Origin: a virus
Length of the DNA: 39,126 nt
IMG/VR virus record: IMGVR_UViG_3300003852_000026
Span: 1-39,126 of that record
Direction: 5' to 3' (one strand)
The notes under the pieces: model-generated
What the model was told of the DNA's origin: nothing
The model's database searches: none
The model's input: the letters and a program-made list of their open reading frames with translations, nothing else
Translations under genes and position numbers: made by a program
In this document: positions 21,841 to 31,900 of the stretch, one piece after another
How the letters are laid out: each line of letters opens with the position of its first letter
How positions within the stretch are numbered: the stretch's first letter is position 1

Positions 21841-22290
21841 TTAGATAACTCCAAAGAGTTTCGACAGGGTATACACATCATCGTGGTATGTTTGCTCAAC
21901 GTTAACAGTAGTACCGTATTCACCATACGGGTCAGATGAGTCTACTGGTACAATTGTCGAAGATTGAGATATAACAGCGGGTCCTTTGTCTATGATTAAT
22001 CGAAGTAGTTGATAAGTTTCGATAGTATTCTTAGATCTCTCAACAAAATCCTTTATAATGTCTACTGTCAAGGTACCTTTAAGACTACCAAATGGATTGG
22101 CATACAAGCCAAAAACATGGTGTGGGAGATATTTCATTGTCATCATCGCACAATCTCGTATAACAGGTACCGCTGCAGGTGCCTGCACAGTAATACCGGT
22201 TGTTGGTGCGTTGAACGCTTTTGTCGCTGGAGTCATCAGCTTGCTTATAGGAGCTGTGCTATTCGATAAAATTATTTCTTCTAGTGTCAT
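21841..22290 (-). CDS. Hypothetical protein, 149 aa
   Basis: Not recognised. The N-terminal third is rich in Ala/Pro/Thr (AFNAPTTGITVQAPAAVPV) and the middle is helical. Its ATG overlaps the stop of the deaminase gene as ATGA, so it is in the same operon as the nuclease and deaminase. Confidence 0.55.
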   Translation of the reverse strand: MTLEEIILSNSTAPISKLMTPATKAFNAPTTGITVQAPAAVPVIRDCAMMTMKYLPHHVFGLYANPFGSLKGTLTVDIIKDFVERSKNTIETYQLLRLIIDKGPAVISQSSTIVPVDSSDPYGEYGTTVNVEQTYHDDVYTLSKLFGVI

Positions 22291-22700
22291 AGTTGTATTA
22301 ATTTAATCTGAAACTTATCAGCCATCTTGAATGTTAATTCTTTATCGTAATTTTCTAAAAAATCATGATAGTAAACTACTCTGATACCTTTTTGAGCAAT
22401 GGTGCTCATACACTTATTACATGGTAAGTGTGTAACCGCTAATATTTCTACTTCACCACGCTTTACATTACTCAATACATTCTCCTCGGCGTGCAGAACA
22501 AATGGTCTACGCTCATCCCTATTCGACCAGTCAATATCAACACCGGTTGGTGGTCCATTATACCCAACTACTATACCCTTATCAAACTTGATAGCAGCAG
22601 CACCGACCTGTATCCAGGGATCTTCGCTACGACAATCAGCTATATCAAGAGCTAGCTTCATCGCGGTCTCCGGCCAATTTTTTCGTTCTCTACCGTGCAT
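22287..22700 (-). CDS. Deoxycytidylate (dCMP) deaminase-like
   Basis: 137 residues. The zinc-binding HAEEN (about residues 70-74) and PCNKC (about 94-98) with the preceding GYNGPP are the hallmark of the dCMP/cytidine deaminase family. Converting dCMP to dUMP feeds dTMP synthesis, a common phage nucleotide-pool function. It overlaps the nuclease gene upstream and the 149-aa gene downstream, so these three are co-expressed. Confidence 0.85.
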   Translation of the reverse strand: MHGRERKNWPETAMKLALDIADCRSEDPWIQVGAAAIKFDKGIVVGYNGPPTGVDIDWSNRDERRPFVLHAEENVLSNVKRGEVEILAVTHLPCNKCMSTIAQKGIRVVYYHDFLENYDKELTFKMADKFQIKLIQL

Positions 22701-23364
22701 TCAAAAGATTAATTACATCGTTTTTCAAGTATGCAACTGGATAGCGTTGAAATGTCTCTGCAATCTTGTCATAGTAAAAGACACCTAACTGTCTTACAAT
22801 TCTACCTGTCATCAGATGATACAAATATGCATATAGTGAAAGCTGCATACTATAATTGTTATATTCACAGTCTGTGAAATGGTCCAACGGAGGTTTCAAC
22901 ATCTTATCATACCCAGAGAAGAAGTTAAATTTCTTGTTTGTTTTAATATCAAAGACATCGAAATATTTTCCATCTGGGTGTATAATATCTGCAGTACCTG
23001 CAATCTTATACTGGTGATTGTAAACGAGCTGTTCATGCAACGTACCAGCTTTCTTAGTGTAGTTACCCATCTTCTTAAACTCATTAACGAGTTTTTCATT
23101 TTCAGGTTCAACCATACCGTTTTTAGCATACTCTTCTAGAATTGCATGTATCTTGGTACCAATTACTTTTGAATCGTTATTAGTCTTCTCCCACTCTGCT
23201 AAAATCTCTGCTTGAGTTACACCGCGCTTCTGAGCGACAAATCTTGATATATTTTCCTTATCAAACTCTGATTTAAATTTACCTAATATAGTCGATACTG
23301 AGATATACTTCTCGTTGGTTAGAGTGTTTGTGTAAACGTGCTTTACTGGGTCAAAATGTATCAT
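22690..23364 (-). CDS. PD-(D/E)XK exonuclease, RecB/Cas4-like
   Basis: 224 residues. Motifs in order: HAILEEY (about 62), HEQLVY (about 98), GTADII (about 110) and FDIKTNKKF (about 125), followed by a Gln in MQLSLYAYL. This is the order H...E...D...(D/E)xK...Q of RecB-family nucleases. It probably processes DNA ends in replication or recombination. The start is MIHFDPVKHVY; upstream is TATACTTTTAGT-ATG, without a Shine-Dalgarno sequence. Confidence 0.78.
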   Translation of the reverse strand: MIHFDPVKHVYTNTLTNEKYISVSTILGKFKSEFDKENISRFVAQKRGVTQAEILAEWEKTNNDSKVIGTKIHAILEEYAKNGMVEPENEKLVNEFKKMGNYTKKAGTLHEQLVYNHQYKIAGTADIIHPDGKYFDVFDIKTNKKFNFFSGYDKMLKPPLDHFTDCEYNNYSMQLSLYAYLYHLMTGRIVRQLGVFYYDKIAETFQRYPVAYLKNDVINLLNAR

Positions 23365-23405
23365 ACTAAAAGTATAGCGTATGAATATTGAAACTCCAGA
23401 AACAA

Positions 23406-25364
23406 TTACAAGTCAAAGTCCAGCTTAGGTACGTTTACTGCAGATAAGGTAGTTTTGAAATTACCCCACAAGGAATTAGTTATATACTTGGGCCCTGAAA
23501 TATTTAAGTTAAAGTGGTTAAAGGTTGACCCGATATAGAATACAATCGTTTGACCTAAAGATATACCAAAATCTTGTAGCTTAAAATTCCAAGTATGGTG
23601 AGTATTTGATGTACTATCTGAGACTACTGTTACAAGGGGTGCTTCGTATGTAGTAGCAGACCCTGTAACAGTAAACGTTTGTAATACACCCACTAAACCT
23701 GCAGCAGTATATGTGCTAGCTGCACCAGCATCCTGTAGAATTACAGATAACTGCTCAGTACTTAAAGCTTGTAACTGCGATACACTGTAGGTTGATAAAA
23801 TCGATGTAACTGTATTGGATACTAGATATGGATCCAATATCTTAGTTTGTGTACCAGCCTTAAGCTTCTTATCTGTTAGCAATTGAGGCGCGACTAAAAG
23901 AGCAAGCTCCTCTTGTCTCTTAGCAGCACTCTTCTTTGCTGAGAGTGGTGTAAGTTTAGCAATATCAGCCTCGCTCAGATTAACAGTATCTACTAATGTC
24001 GTAATGCGGCCGGATTTACGACCCAGCACCTCAACAATTGCGCCTTTGCCATTCTTACTTGGTAATAAAAAATACGAAAATGATTTAGTTAAATTGTCTA
24101 TGGTAGCCTGATTACTACTGATCACCCTAGGTGCGACTACGCTTGACACAGCTTCCATTAGAGTGCTTGGTATAACTGTACCGCTGTTTGTTACCCTTTT
24201 ACGGTCACCTGATACACCAATATATAATGTCACTCGAGTTGGTGCGTTGTCCATTGTAATACTAATAGGTGCATCCAGCATTATAAAGTTACCACCAATA
24301 TCAGGTGATAATTTAGTCTCAACTATAAAACCAGGTAAATTGCTGAGATAGAGTGGTGCTACAGGTGTTACTAAATAGTTGCCAGTTCTCTTATCTTTAA
24401 ATATAACTGGAGTAGCTGATACAGTGGTAGACTGGGATGGTGTATACACTGCATATACTAAAGGATCGTAATTAACCGCGCCTAGAAAAGTAGAAAACTT
24501 TATTGGACCTGTTGGATCATCACCAATATCTAGATCTTGTCCACCATAATAACTCAACTTTATGTTCGAAAGAGGTAGAGTTGTTGTATTCACTTGCTTG
24601 GAGAATCCAAGCTTTGTTACCTGGTTATATGATGTAGTTACTTTATCATACACTACAGGTATTGTAAATTGCTCGGATTTATGCAACCCATTATTAACAA
24701 CAATCACGTTGTAAGTGTACGGAGCTGATAAACCACTGACTAGAGTGTATGGGTTGTTAAGAGTTACAGCTGATGCAGTAAACGTAGTTGTTGATCGCTT
24801 CGCACTATTGGTCGCATTAATTGCACTAACTGAGAATGTACCAGAACTTAACGGTATTGTTTTAAATGTTAATGTAATCTTACCATTCTTAGCTGTATGA
24901 TACTTCGTATAAGCCTCTGACCAACCATCAATACTAAATGTATTAAACCCAGTCTTAATTGTCTGTACATATGGTGCCGTCGTAGTTTTTAGATAAGAGG
25001 TTGATAACGTAAACGTTTCAGTTGACGATAAACTCGGGCAATTAACAACTACATTATAGGTATAAGGTGCTGTTAAACCTGTCGCAATCTTATACTCGGT
25101 ACCTAAAACGATACCACCAGATGTAAAAACTGTTATTGTCTTCTGCGCAGGTTTAGCTGTGTTGTAGGCACTAACAGAGAACATATTAGCACCATGTGGT
25201 ACCTCGGCGAATACCATTGAGATGAAACCATCGTGTTTTGTATGATATGTTGTGTATGTCTCTGTATACCCTTTAACTAAGAAGGAGGTGTTACTTATAC
25301 CCGCTCCATAGAGCGTGTCAATATCTACAAAACTTAGATCGGTAAAAGGTAAAACTGTTGACAT
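23406..25364 (-). CDS. Virion or adhesion protein with tandem repeats, 652 aa
   Basis: Not assigned to a family. Two copies of an Ig-like or fibronectin-like beta-repeat are visible at about residues 25-125 and 135-240. They share YxTYHTxxxGxIxxxF, FSVSAxN and a SGLSAPYTYNVIV-type ending. The middle has many Thr/Ser beta strands and the last quarter contains a helical SEADIAKLTPLSAKKSAAKR stretch. The start overlaps the stop of the S74 fibre gene (TAATG). The composition and location make it a tail-fibre-associated or decoration protein. Confidence 0.65.
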   Translation of the reverse strand: MSTVLPFTDLSFVDIDTLYGAGISNTSFLVKGYTETYTTYHTKHDGFISMVFAEVPHGANMFSVSAYNTAKPAQKTITVFTSGGIVLGTEYKIATGLTAPYTYNVVVNCPSLSSTETFTLSTSYLKTTTAPYVQTIKTGFNTFSIDGWSEAYTKYHTAKNGKITLTFKTIPLSSGTFSVSAINATNSAKRSTTTFTASAVTLNNPYTLVSGLSAPYTYNVIVVNNGLHKSEQFTIPVVYDKVTTSYNQVTKLGFSKQVNTTTLPLSNIKLSYYGGQDLDIGDDPTGPIKFSTFLGAVNYDPLVYAVYTPSQSTTVSATPVIFKDKRTGNYLVTPVAPLYLSNLPGFIVETKLSPDIGGNFIMLDAPISITMDNAPTRVTLYIGVSGDRKRVTNSGTVIPSTLMEAVSSVVAPRVISSNQATIDNLTKSFSYFLLPSKNGKGAIVEVLGRKSGRITTLVDTVNLSEADIAKLTPLSAKKSAAKRQEELALLVAPQLLTDKKLKAGTQTKILDPYLVSNTVTSILSTYSVSQLQALSTEQLSVILQDAGAASTYTAAGLVGVLQTFTVTGSATTYEAPLVTVVSDSTSNTHHTWNFKLQDFGISLGQTIVFYIGSTFNHFNLNISGPKYITNSLWGNFKTTLSAVNVPKLDFDL

Positions 25365-26689
25365 TATTTTTTATCATTTAATTCTCGTATTGCCTCAATA
25401 ATGAGTGGTATGATTTTTTCATACTGTACACCTTTATACCCATTCTGTCTATCCGCTACAGCAGATGGTATAACCTTCTCAACTTCTTGAGCTATGACAC
25501 CAATATCATGTCCATTATAGATGCTCTTCGAATTCCAGTCAAACTCTACACCACGTAAACTCATTAGCTTATCAAGAGCACTTGTAATAGGTACAATATT
25601 ATCTTTAAGTCTACTATCAGATGAATAGTACGCAACTACGTCACCAGTTGCACTTATATCACCTACAACTGTACAACCATTAGTAAGAATTGTTCTACCG
25701 CTAAGAGCTATGTTATATGCACTCAGCCCCTTGAAGTTGTTTGTGTTGACTCCAAACCATGGCTGTGTATTAACTGTTAGTATAGGTCCATTAATACCAC
25801 TCACGTCAATCAATGTAACTGGGCTTGGATCTCCATTGTACAAGACGAGGGCTGTAAGAGCAGGGTGACCTGTTGTATCAATATTAAGCGATGTTAGTGA
25901 CATCGCAGTTGTGCTTATTGCATTGTAACCGCTTAAGAAAGTAGCAGCACCTTTAACATACAAGTTACCTTCTACTAATACAGCTCCATTGGTTTTACCA
26001 CCAGTGAACACGAACCCGGGATTAGCGCTCGTACCTGTGCTTGTTGTAGTTGTAAACCTGAAAGCTGATTGAGTAGAAAATGTAGTGTAACCTGTACCAC
26101 CTACATTACGGAAATTAACGCTGCAAGAGTTGCTAGCAGATAGCTGTATCTGTGATGTATTGGCTTCACCGTTTATAAAGAGTGGTCCACCCACTGCAAG
26201 CTTGGCAGGTGTTACACTAGTCCAATTATTGTAGATGTTACCTATAAAGACGTTACCGGCGCTCATTGCCCAGTAAGCTGAGTCTAGTTCAAGCTTGTTT
26301 ACACTCTGCTGTACGTTACCTGATGCAGATGACTCTGTGAAGTAACTTAAACCTGTACCGGGGAGGTCATCAAATATAATATTGGTGCCTACTGTTATCC
26401 AGCCTAAGCTTGCCGGATCTTGTAATGCCCACAGCTTTTGAGTAGATGTTTCAAATACAGTATCACCTGGTTGAGCTTGTGATACCTCAGAAAGGTAAGT
26501 TACAACACCGATAAGCTTATTACCAGCAACAGTGCTATCACCAACAGTGCCGTTACCAATAAACAATCGCTTAGTATCTATAGCGTATGCTAGTTCACCT
26601 GTGTCAAGTGTAGCATATTGTCGCTCGAGGTCTGTACCTCTACGAACTATCAAACGAATTACAGTATTGCTGTTAATATTAACTGACAT
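25364..26689 (-). CDS. Tail fibre with S74 intramolecular chaperone
   Basis: 441 residues. The N-terminal RLIVRRGTDLERQYATLDTGELAYAID-like segment is a virion-attachment domain shared with the 26692 gene. The middle is beta-rich. The C-terminus has SDSRLKDNIVPI, IGVIAQEVEKVIP and a final helix, which mark the peptidase S74 self-cleaving trimerisation chaperone. It should trimerise, then cut off the last about 100 residues; the catalytic Ser is expected in SDSRLKDN. Confidence 0.85.
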   Translation of the reverse strand: MSVNINSNTVIRLIVRRGTDLERQYATLDTGELAYAIDTKRLFIGNGTVGDSTVAGNKLIGVVTYLSEVSQAQPGDTVFETSTQKLWALQDPASLGWITVGTNIIFDDLPGTGLSYFTESSASGNVQQSVNKLELDSAYWAMSAGNVFIGNIYNNWTSVTPAKLAVGGPLFINGEANTSQIQLSASNSCSVNFRNVGGTGYTTFSTQSAFRFTTTTSTGTSANPGFVFTGGKTNGAVLVEGNLYVKGAATFLSGYNAISTTAMSLTSLNIDTTGHPALTALVLYNGDPSPVTLIDVSGINGPILTVNTQPWFGVNTNNFKGLSAYNIALSGRTILTNGCTVVGDISATGDVVAYYSSDSRLKDNIVPITSALDKLMSLRGVEFDWNSKSIYNGHDIGVIAQEVEKVIPSAVADRQNGYKGVQYEKIIPLIIEAIRELNDKK

Positions 26690-26691
26690 AA

Positions 26692-27003
26692 TTATGTGAT
26701 TTTCAAATAGTTATCAGAAGACGAATTATCGCTTCCAGATAGTGCATATAAACCGCTTAACCCGATTACATATACCAAGTCACCAGGTTGCACGAATTGT
26801 ATGGGGTTAACATCGCTAAAGCTACCAGCTATATAGAACTTGGTACCTACTGGCCATCCACCAGCTCGTTCACCATCACCTACAAATAGTCTACGTGAGG
26901 CATTATCAGTCGTTATACCCAGCTCACCGTCAGACAAAATAATTGTCTTGCGATCAGCGTCAGTGCCTCTCCGAATAAGAAATTTTACAAGATTTTGAGC
27001 CAT
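26692..27003 (-). CDS. Short protein with fibre attachment domain, 103 aa
   Basis: VKFLIRRGTDADRKTIILSDGELG followed by RRLFVGDG closely follows the N-terminal domain of the neighbouring S74 fibre (RRGTDLERQ...TGELAYAIDTKRLFIGNG). It ends after that domain, so it may be a baseplate adaptor or a truncated fibre paralogue. The start is preceded by GATAAATAATTCAA, close to the late motif. Confidence 0.7.
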   Translation of the reverse strand: MAQNLVKFLIRRGTDADRKTIILSDGELGITTDNASRRLFVGDGERAGGWPVGTKFYIAGSFSDVNPIQFVQPGDLVYVIGLSGLYALSGSDNSSSDNYLKIT

Positions 27004-27012
27004 TTGAATTAT

Positions 27013-28620
27013 TTATCTCAAGATTACGGGTTGGTTCTGAAAGTAACTTGAATCTTGTATTATAACGTTACTCTTTCCTATGATAGATGCTTGTATATCA
27101 TAGATTTTCTTTAATCCTCTGTTTATCGCAGCAGATGTAAGCACCTCATTATTTCCGATAATGTGGTCGGGTGTAATCTGATACGCTGTCAAGTCAAGAT
27201 CGTCTAATAAAAAGTATAGAGTACCAGCAAATAATGGTACCTGATTTACATCATATACACCTGTAAAGCGACCTCTGATCTTGTCTTTTAATCGCAGGTG
27301 ATTGAGCAGCAGTTTAATCACAGCCTTTGAAAACACCCATGGTTGAACATATTCACCACCTGAGGTTTTAATCTCTTGCAATTCGTACACCGGAAAATCG
27401 TCGTAGGATAGGACGCTTATAAGATTCTCAGTCTCGGTTAAATTGAGAATATTAGTTACACCATTCTTAGATGTAAATGCAAACACTGCATCGTCAGTTG
27501 TATTTGGTACTGCAGCGCTATCTACGCAGAGTATACTATCTTGGCTATAACCAAGCCTGTATAGAGTAAATTTGCCTACAATATGAGAAGGTTTACTCAA
27601 ATACAACTTATATACATTTTCCGATGTAACAATATAATAAAAGTTGACAAACGCTTTAGATGTAAATACGTTTCGTATACTTGCATAGTCAGGTATATTC
27701 TTAGCAATGAGTGTTGCTTCGATAACTTTAAAATCAGATGTCAGCTTTATTATGTGGCATGTACCTGTAACGATTATAAATTCACCAGTGACTTCATTAG
27801 AGATGATACGCTTTGGTGATGTATTAACAAGTGTATGCTTCAATTGGTAGGCATTAACAAAATTCAAGCTAGCATCATACTGCTTAACCGTGTAGTTACC
27901 AGAATCGAGAATGTATATATTGTTGTTGTATATGCACATCGATGTTGGATTATTAAACGCATATCTATCTTGGAAAGAACCTGAACCTCCAATTACCTTA
28001 TCGAGAATAAGTGTATTCGGAAATATATCATCTGTCAATAATCCAGTTATGTTGTACCTGTACAGGTTATTGTAAAACGCATCAATCACATAAAGGAAGT
28101 TACCATGGACCTTGATATCTGTTATTGTCTTGAACGTTAGATCTGAGTCTATATTCGCATTAAACGTACTGAGTAATGTATTGATAGCTGATGTACCATC
28201 TGTTTGCGTAACAGTAATGTGCGTCTCTGACGCACTGAAGAGAAGATACCCATTGTAAACAGAACTATAAACTGCATGTACATTGTTTACGATATCATAC
28301 TGTTCCATACCAATAGTTGATAGCGGTTGGTAAACAGATTGAGACGTAGTCGGAAGATACCACTCAAACGATGTACCTGAAACACCAGCTACGTAATTCA
28401 GAGAATCGGGTATGATATTTGAACTTACCCTCGTTATACCATACAAGTAGAGAAAATTATGATACAACTTCTCTACTGCATCGTTTACAACTCTAAATGA
28501 TATCAGCTCGTTTGGTTGGATTTGAATAGTTTCATACGAATACGGCAATTCGAAAGATTCGCTAATAAACCTGTCATGTAGCATTCCAGACTGATCAAAG
28601 ATTGTTTCTATTTGATTCAT
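27013..28620 (-). CDS. Structural protein with beta-propeller-like repeats, 535 aa
   Basis: Residues about 160-270 contain NHL-like strands (KVHGNFLYVIDAFYNNLYRYN; MCIYNNNIYILDSGNYTVKQYD). A blade-like pattern continues to about 400. The N-terminal and C-terminal parts are unassigned. Beta-propellers in phage tails usually serve protein or sugar binding. It is flanked by fibre genes on the same strand. Confidence 0.62.
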   Translation of the reverse strand: MNQIETIFDQSGMLHDRFISESFELPYSYETIQIQPNELISFRVVNDAVEKLYHNFLYLYGITRVSSNIIPDSLNYVAGVSGTSFEWYLPTTSQSVYQPLSTIGMEQYDIVNNVHAVYSSVYNGYLLFSASETHITVTQTDGTSAINTLLSTFNANIDSDLTFKTITDIKVHGNFLYVIDAFYNNLYRYNITGLLTDDIFPNTLILDKVIGGSGSFQDRYAFNNPTSMCIYNNNIYILDSGNYTVKQYDASLNFVNAYQLKHTLVNTSPKRIISNEVTGEFIIVTGTCHIIKLTSDFKVIEATLIAKNIPDYASIRNVFTSKAFVNFYYIVTSENVYKLYLSKPSHIVGKFTLYRLGYSQDSILCVDSAAVPNTTDDAVFAFTSKNGVTNILNLTETENLISVLSYDDFPVYELQEIKTSGGEYVQPWVFSKAVIKLLLNHLRLKDKIRGRFTGVYDVNQVPLFAGTLYFLLDDLDLTAYQITPDHIIGNNEVLTSAAINRGLKKIYDIQASIIGKSNVIIQDSSYFQNQPVILR

Positions 28621-28621
28621 A

Positions 28622-28912
28622 TTATATACAGTTAGCTATAACAATTTGGTCGGAGGTTTTTGTCACTATATTATCACCCGCTTTCGTCACTATATTGCAA
28701 TTAGACGCTGGTGTAGGAGTGGGTGTCTCCGTTGGTGTGGGTGTAGGTGACGGTGATGGTCCCGGTGTCGGGTAAGGTGTTAAATTATGTCCAACAGCCG
28801 TATTCGAAAACCCCTTAATAGACATATTCTTACGTGAGAACACCTTTGCAGATGCACTTTGCGTACTAATAAGTCGTCTATTTGAATCAAATCGATTAGG
28901 CGGTGTTGGCAT
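28622..28912 (-). CDS. Small protein with Pro-Thr repeat, 96 aa
   Basis: A basic N-terminal half (RRLISTQSASAKVFSRKN), then [13 protein letters not shown] at about residues 55-68, then a short tail with two KAGDN/KTSDQ-like repeats. It shares the Pro-Thr linker with the large genes at 32286 and 34361. It may be a connector or decoration protein. CATAAAATACA precedes its ATG. Confidence 0.6.
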   Translation of the reverse strand: MPTPPNRFDSNRRLISTQSASAKVFSRKNMSIKGFSNTAVGHNLTPYPTPGPSPSPTPTPTETPTPTPASNCNIVTKAGDNIVTKTSDQIVIANCI

Positions 28913-28949
28913 TGTATTTTATGTTAAGGTTGATCGTTTCATATACTTA

Positions 28950-31900
28950 TTAGGTTGAACCATCGCTATATGGCTCAGCTGTTTGTACCCATTTTATAGA
29001 TGCCGTTGTATTAACTGGTAATACGTTTTGTAGCTTCGCAGAAATTCGAGCTGTTAACAATTTTTGTAACTCTTCAGGTATGTTACCTACATTTATACAT
29101 ACAGCTGAATGAGCAGCTTTATTAATAGGTACATCCAGCTTAAAGAAACGTTCAATTTCATCAACAAATGACCGTATACCAGCTGGCATATTATATACAA
29201 TACTTGGTATGGTCTTAGAGCTGTTAGCAATAGCAACAATATCGGAATCATTCAAAGCGTCATCATATATGCAAAAGTTTTTAAGTTTGCAACCTACCAT
29301 GTAATGATTTTTTTGCTTTAAATATTGTGGCAATGTAGAATTATAGAAAGGAGTAGCACCGATTACTATTGGCCTATCTAATGTCTTAGAGAATGTATAT
29401 TGACCTGGTACGAATTGTATATCATCCATCTTCAGACCGTCAACAAAACAAGCGAAGTCTCCACGCAACGCGTCAAACCGAACTACCAGATTGTGGTAGC
29501 CAGTACCCATACTACTAGTAGGTATCGTAAGGGTAAATTCCTCACGATTAGTGTTTATTATGTTATTAACTACAATCTTAGCAGTTATATCACTAGAGTA
29601 ACCAGATGAATGTCTACGAACGTAATCCCCATTACTTGTATTCTGCATTGCCATTAGATGTGGGAATAGATTATCAGTTGTAAAGGAACTGTGAAATATA
29701 CCTGTATCAAGGTATCTGAATACTGTTATCGATGTGTCACCTGGTGTAATGCTTTGTGTGGTAACTATAGCATAGTTCTGTTGACCTGCTGCAGTGACTT
29801 CATTTATAAAGTCTACATCAACGGGTACTTTACCATTGGTATTAATCAATACATTGCATATCTCCTGACGAGCGCTAGTATATGCATAGAGAGTTGAATC
29901 TGTTGCGATCCAAAAATTATCAAACCTATCAATATTGAAATCTCTTATTGGTACACTTGTCTGGAAGAATGGATAATCAATATTATTGACCGTGTCCCAT
30001 TTTCTAATCTCAATATCGTTATCCATGTGATAGATATCAGATCCTATTACATGCAGCTTAGAGCTAGGTAAACAAAATATATTATCGTTTATTTTAGCTG
30101 TAGTATAACACGCAGATAAGGCTACACCACTTAACGTAGTTGCTGTCTGTGTTGTAACGCTACTTGTATCAAGAGTATAATCTAATACACTTCTACCAGA
30201 TACAGTGCTAACTAACATTGTTATTGTATTATCTGTATGATAGCTATCAATAATGCCTACTGGTGTTGGTGGTATAATTTCACCTATTACAGTATTCTTT
30301 GTTGTTAAACGGTATACGTTTCCGGTATCCAATGTAACATAATAGTCTGAGACATTTCTCTCACGTGATAACGATGCAATATTACTCTCAAACTCAACTG
30401 TGTCTAACAACACACCGTCAGTGTTATAGATGTAGAGATTGTTTAAGTTGAAAAAGCACAAAAATGGTGTTATGTCAGTAGCACTGAATAGTCCTATACC
30501 ATCCTTAATAAAGTTACCTATGAACTGATTAGCGAACGGAGTAGTCCATTTTGGTACACTTAGGTCAACTGATATAGTGAACCGGTTGTTATGTATAATA
30601 GAAGAAAGAGACACTGTTGTCGAGTATTGTTGACCATCAAAAGAAAACTCACCAACTTCTTCAACTCTGTCATACATCTGAGTATTGTTAACATAGTAGT
30701 TAACTAACCCACTTTGAATCACAGATGGTGCTAAAGTTTTGAGATACGTCTGTATGTCATTGGTACCAATGTGATGGTAAGCATAATATACACCAGGTTC
30801 AAAATACAAATCACTAGGTTTATCAAAAAACGCGGTATTTGCACAAACAGTCCCTACAATTGTAGAAAAATTGGTTATGTAGGTGTTGATATTAGTACTA
30901 GTTAGAGCTTCGAGGAATGTCGTCGCCATCGGGTTATAATACCTATCTACCCAAAGAGGTTGCGTTTTACAGTCAACACCAGCGGACAACCAAGAACACA
31001 AGAATACACCATTAGCTTCATCTGTAGACTGACCGAACGGTGATGTATACTTATATGCACCTCTTCTCTTAAAGATCTTATCTGACTTAACTGGGTGATC
31101 GCTTGCAACTGCTCCACATCTAGCTATGTCAGTATCATTTACATTGAGCTGTTTATATGGATAAATGTTGCCGGGTACATGAAAATACGTTATTGCATCA
31201 GCTTTAAACGTTAGCATGTTAGTCTTACCGGTGTAGCTTAAAGATATATTATCATCACCTAACAACTGTGGAGCACCAGTGAATATGCGATTATATTCTC
31301 TTGAAACGTATTTATCAGATGTAAAGTACTCGCTAGGTTGTACGTTATTATTCTGTGGTGTTAACTCATTCTTAAGAGATAGTATGTTGACATTAAAGTG
31401 ACCATCTGTTATATCATGGTATTCTGTGTTAACTAGAAAGTTGTTACTAGCTACTGTTGCGTCAGCTGTATTTAATTCAACGTTAAAATCTTTTGTATAT
31501 GAAGCTCTTATATCATCTAGCTTGTATGATGAAGTAGGTGCACTATGAGGTCTCAATCTCATTACACCATTAAGATTATATGGGTGATTAGATCCCGTTG
31601 GTGGTTGCCTTAGAGCTATTCTACGAGTAAACGGGTTGTATGTTGCGTAATACGGAAAATCAAAAATCTTCTTATACAAGATCATTAGATCTGTCTCTTT
31701 GTCATAGAAGTAATAAAAAATTTGAGGGCTTCCTACACCTAGTGCATCTAATCCAGCATCAACTGCAAAGCTGAGATTGAAGGTATAATCAAGAGTAAGA
31801 TATCTTAAAATACCAGCGTGCTCATGTGAAATTTTACAGAGCATGTTATCTATAAACGATATATCAAAGAAGTTACGATTTTGTGGGGTTGGTGTCTTCT

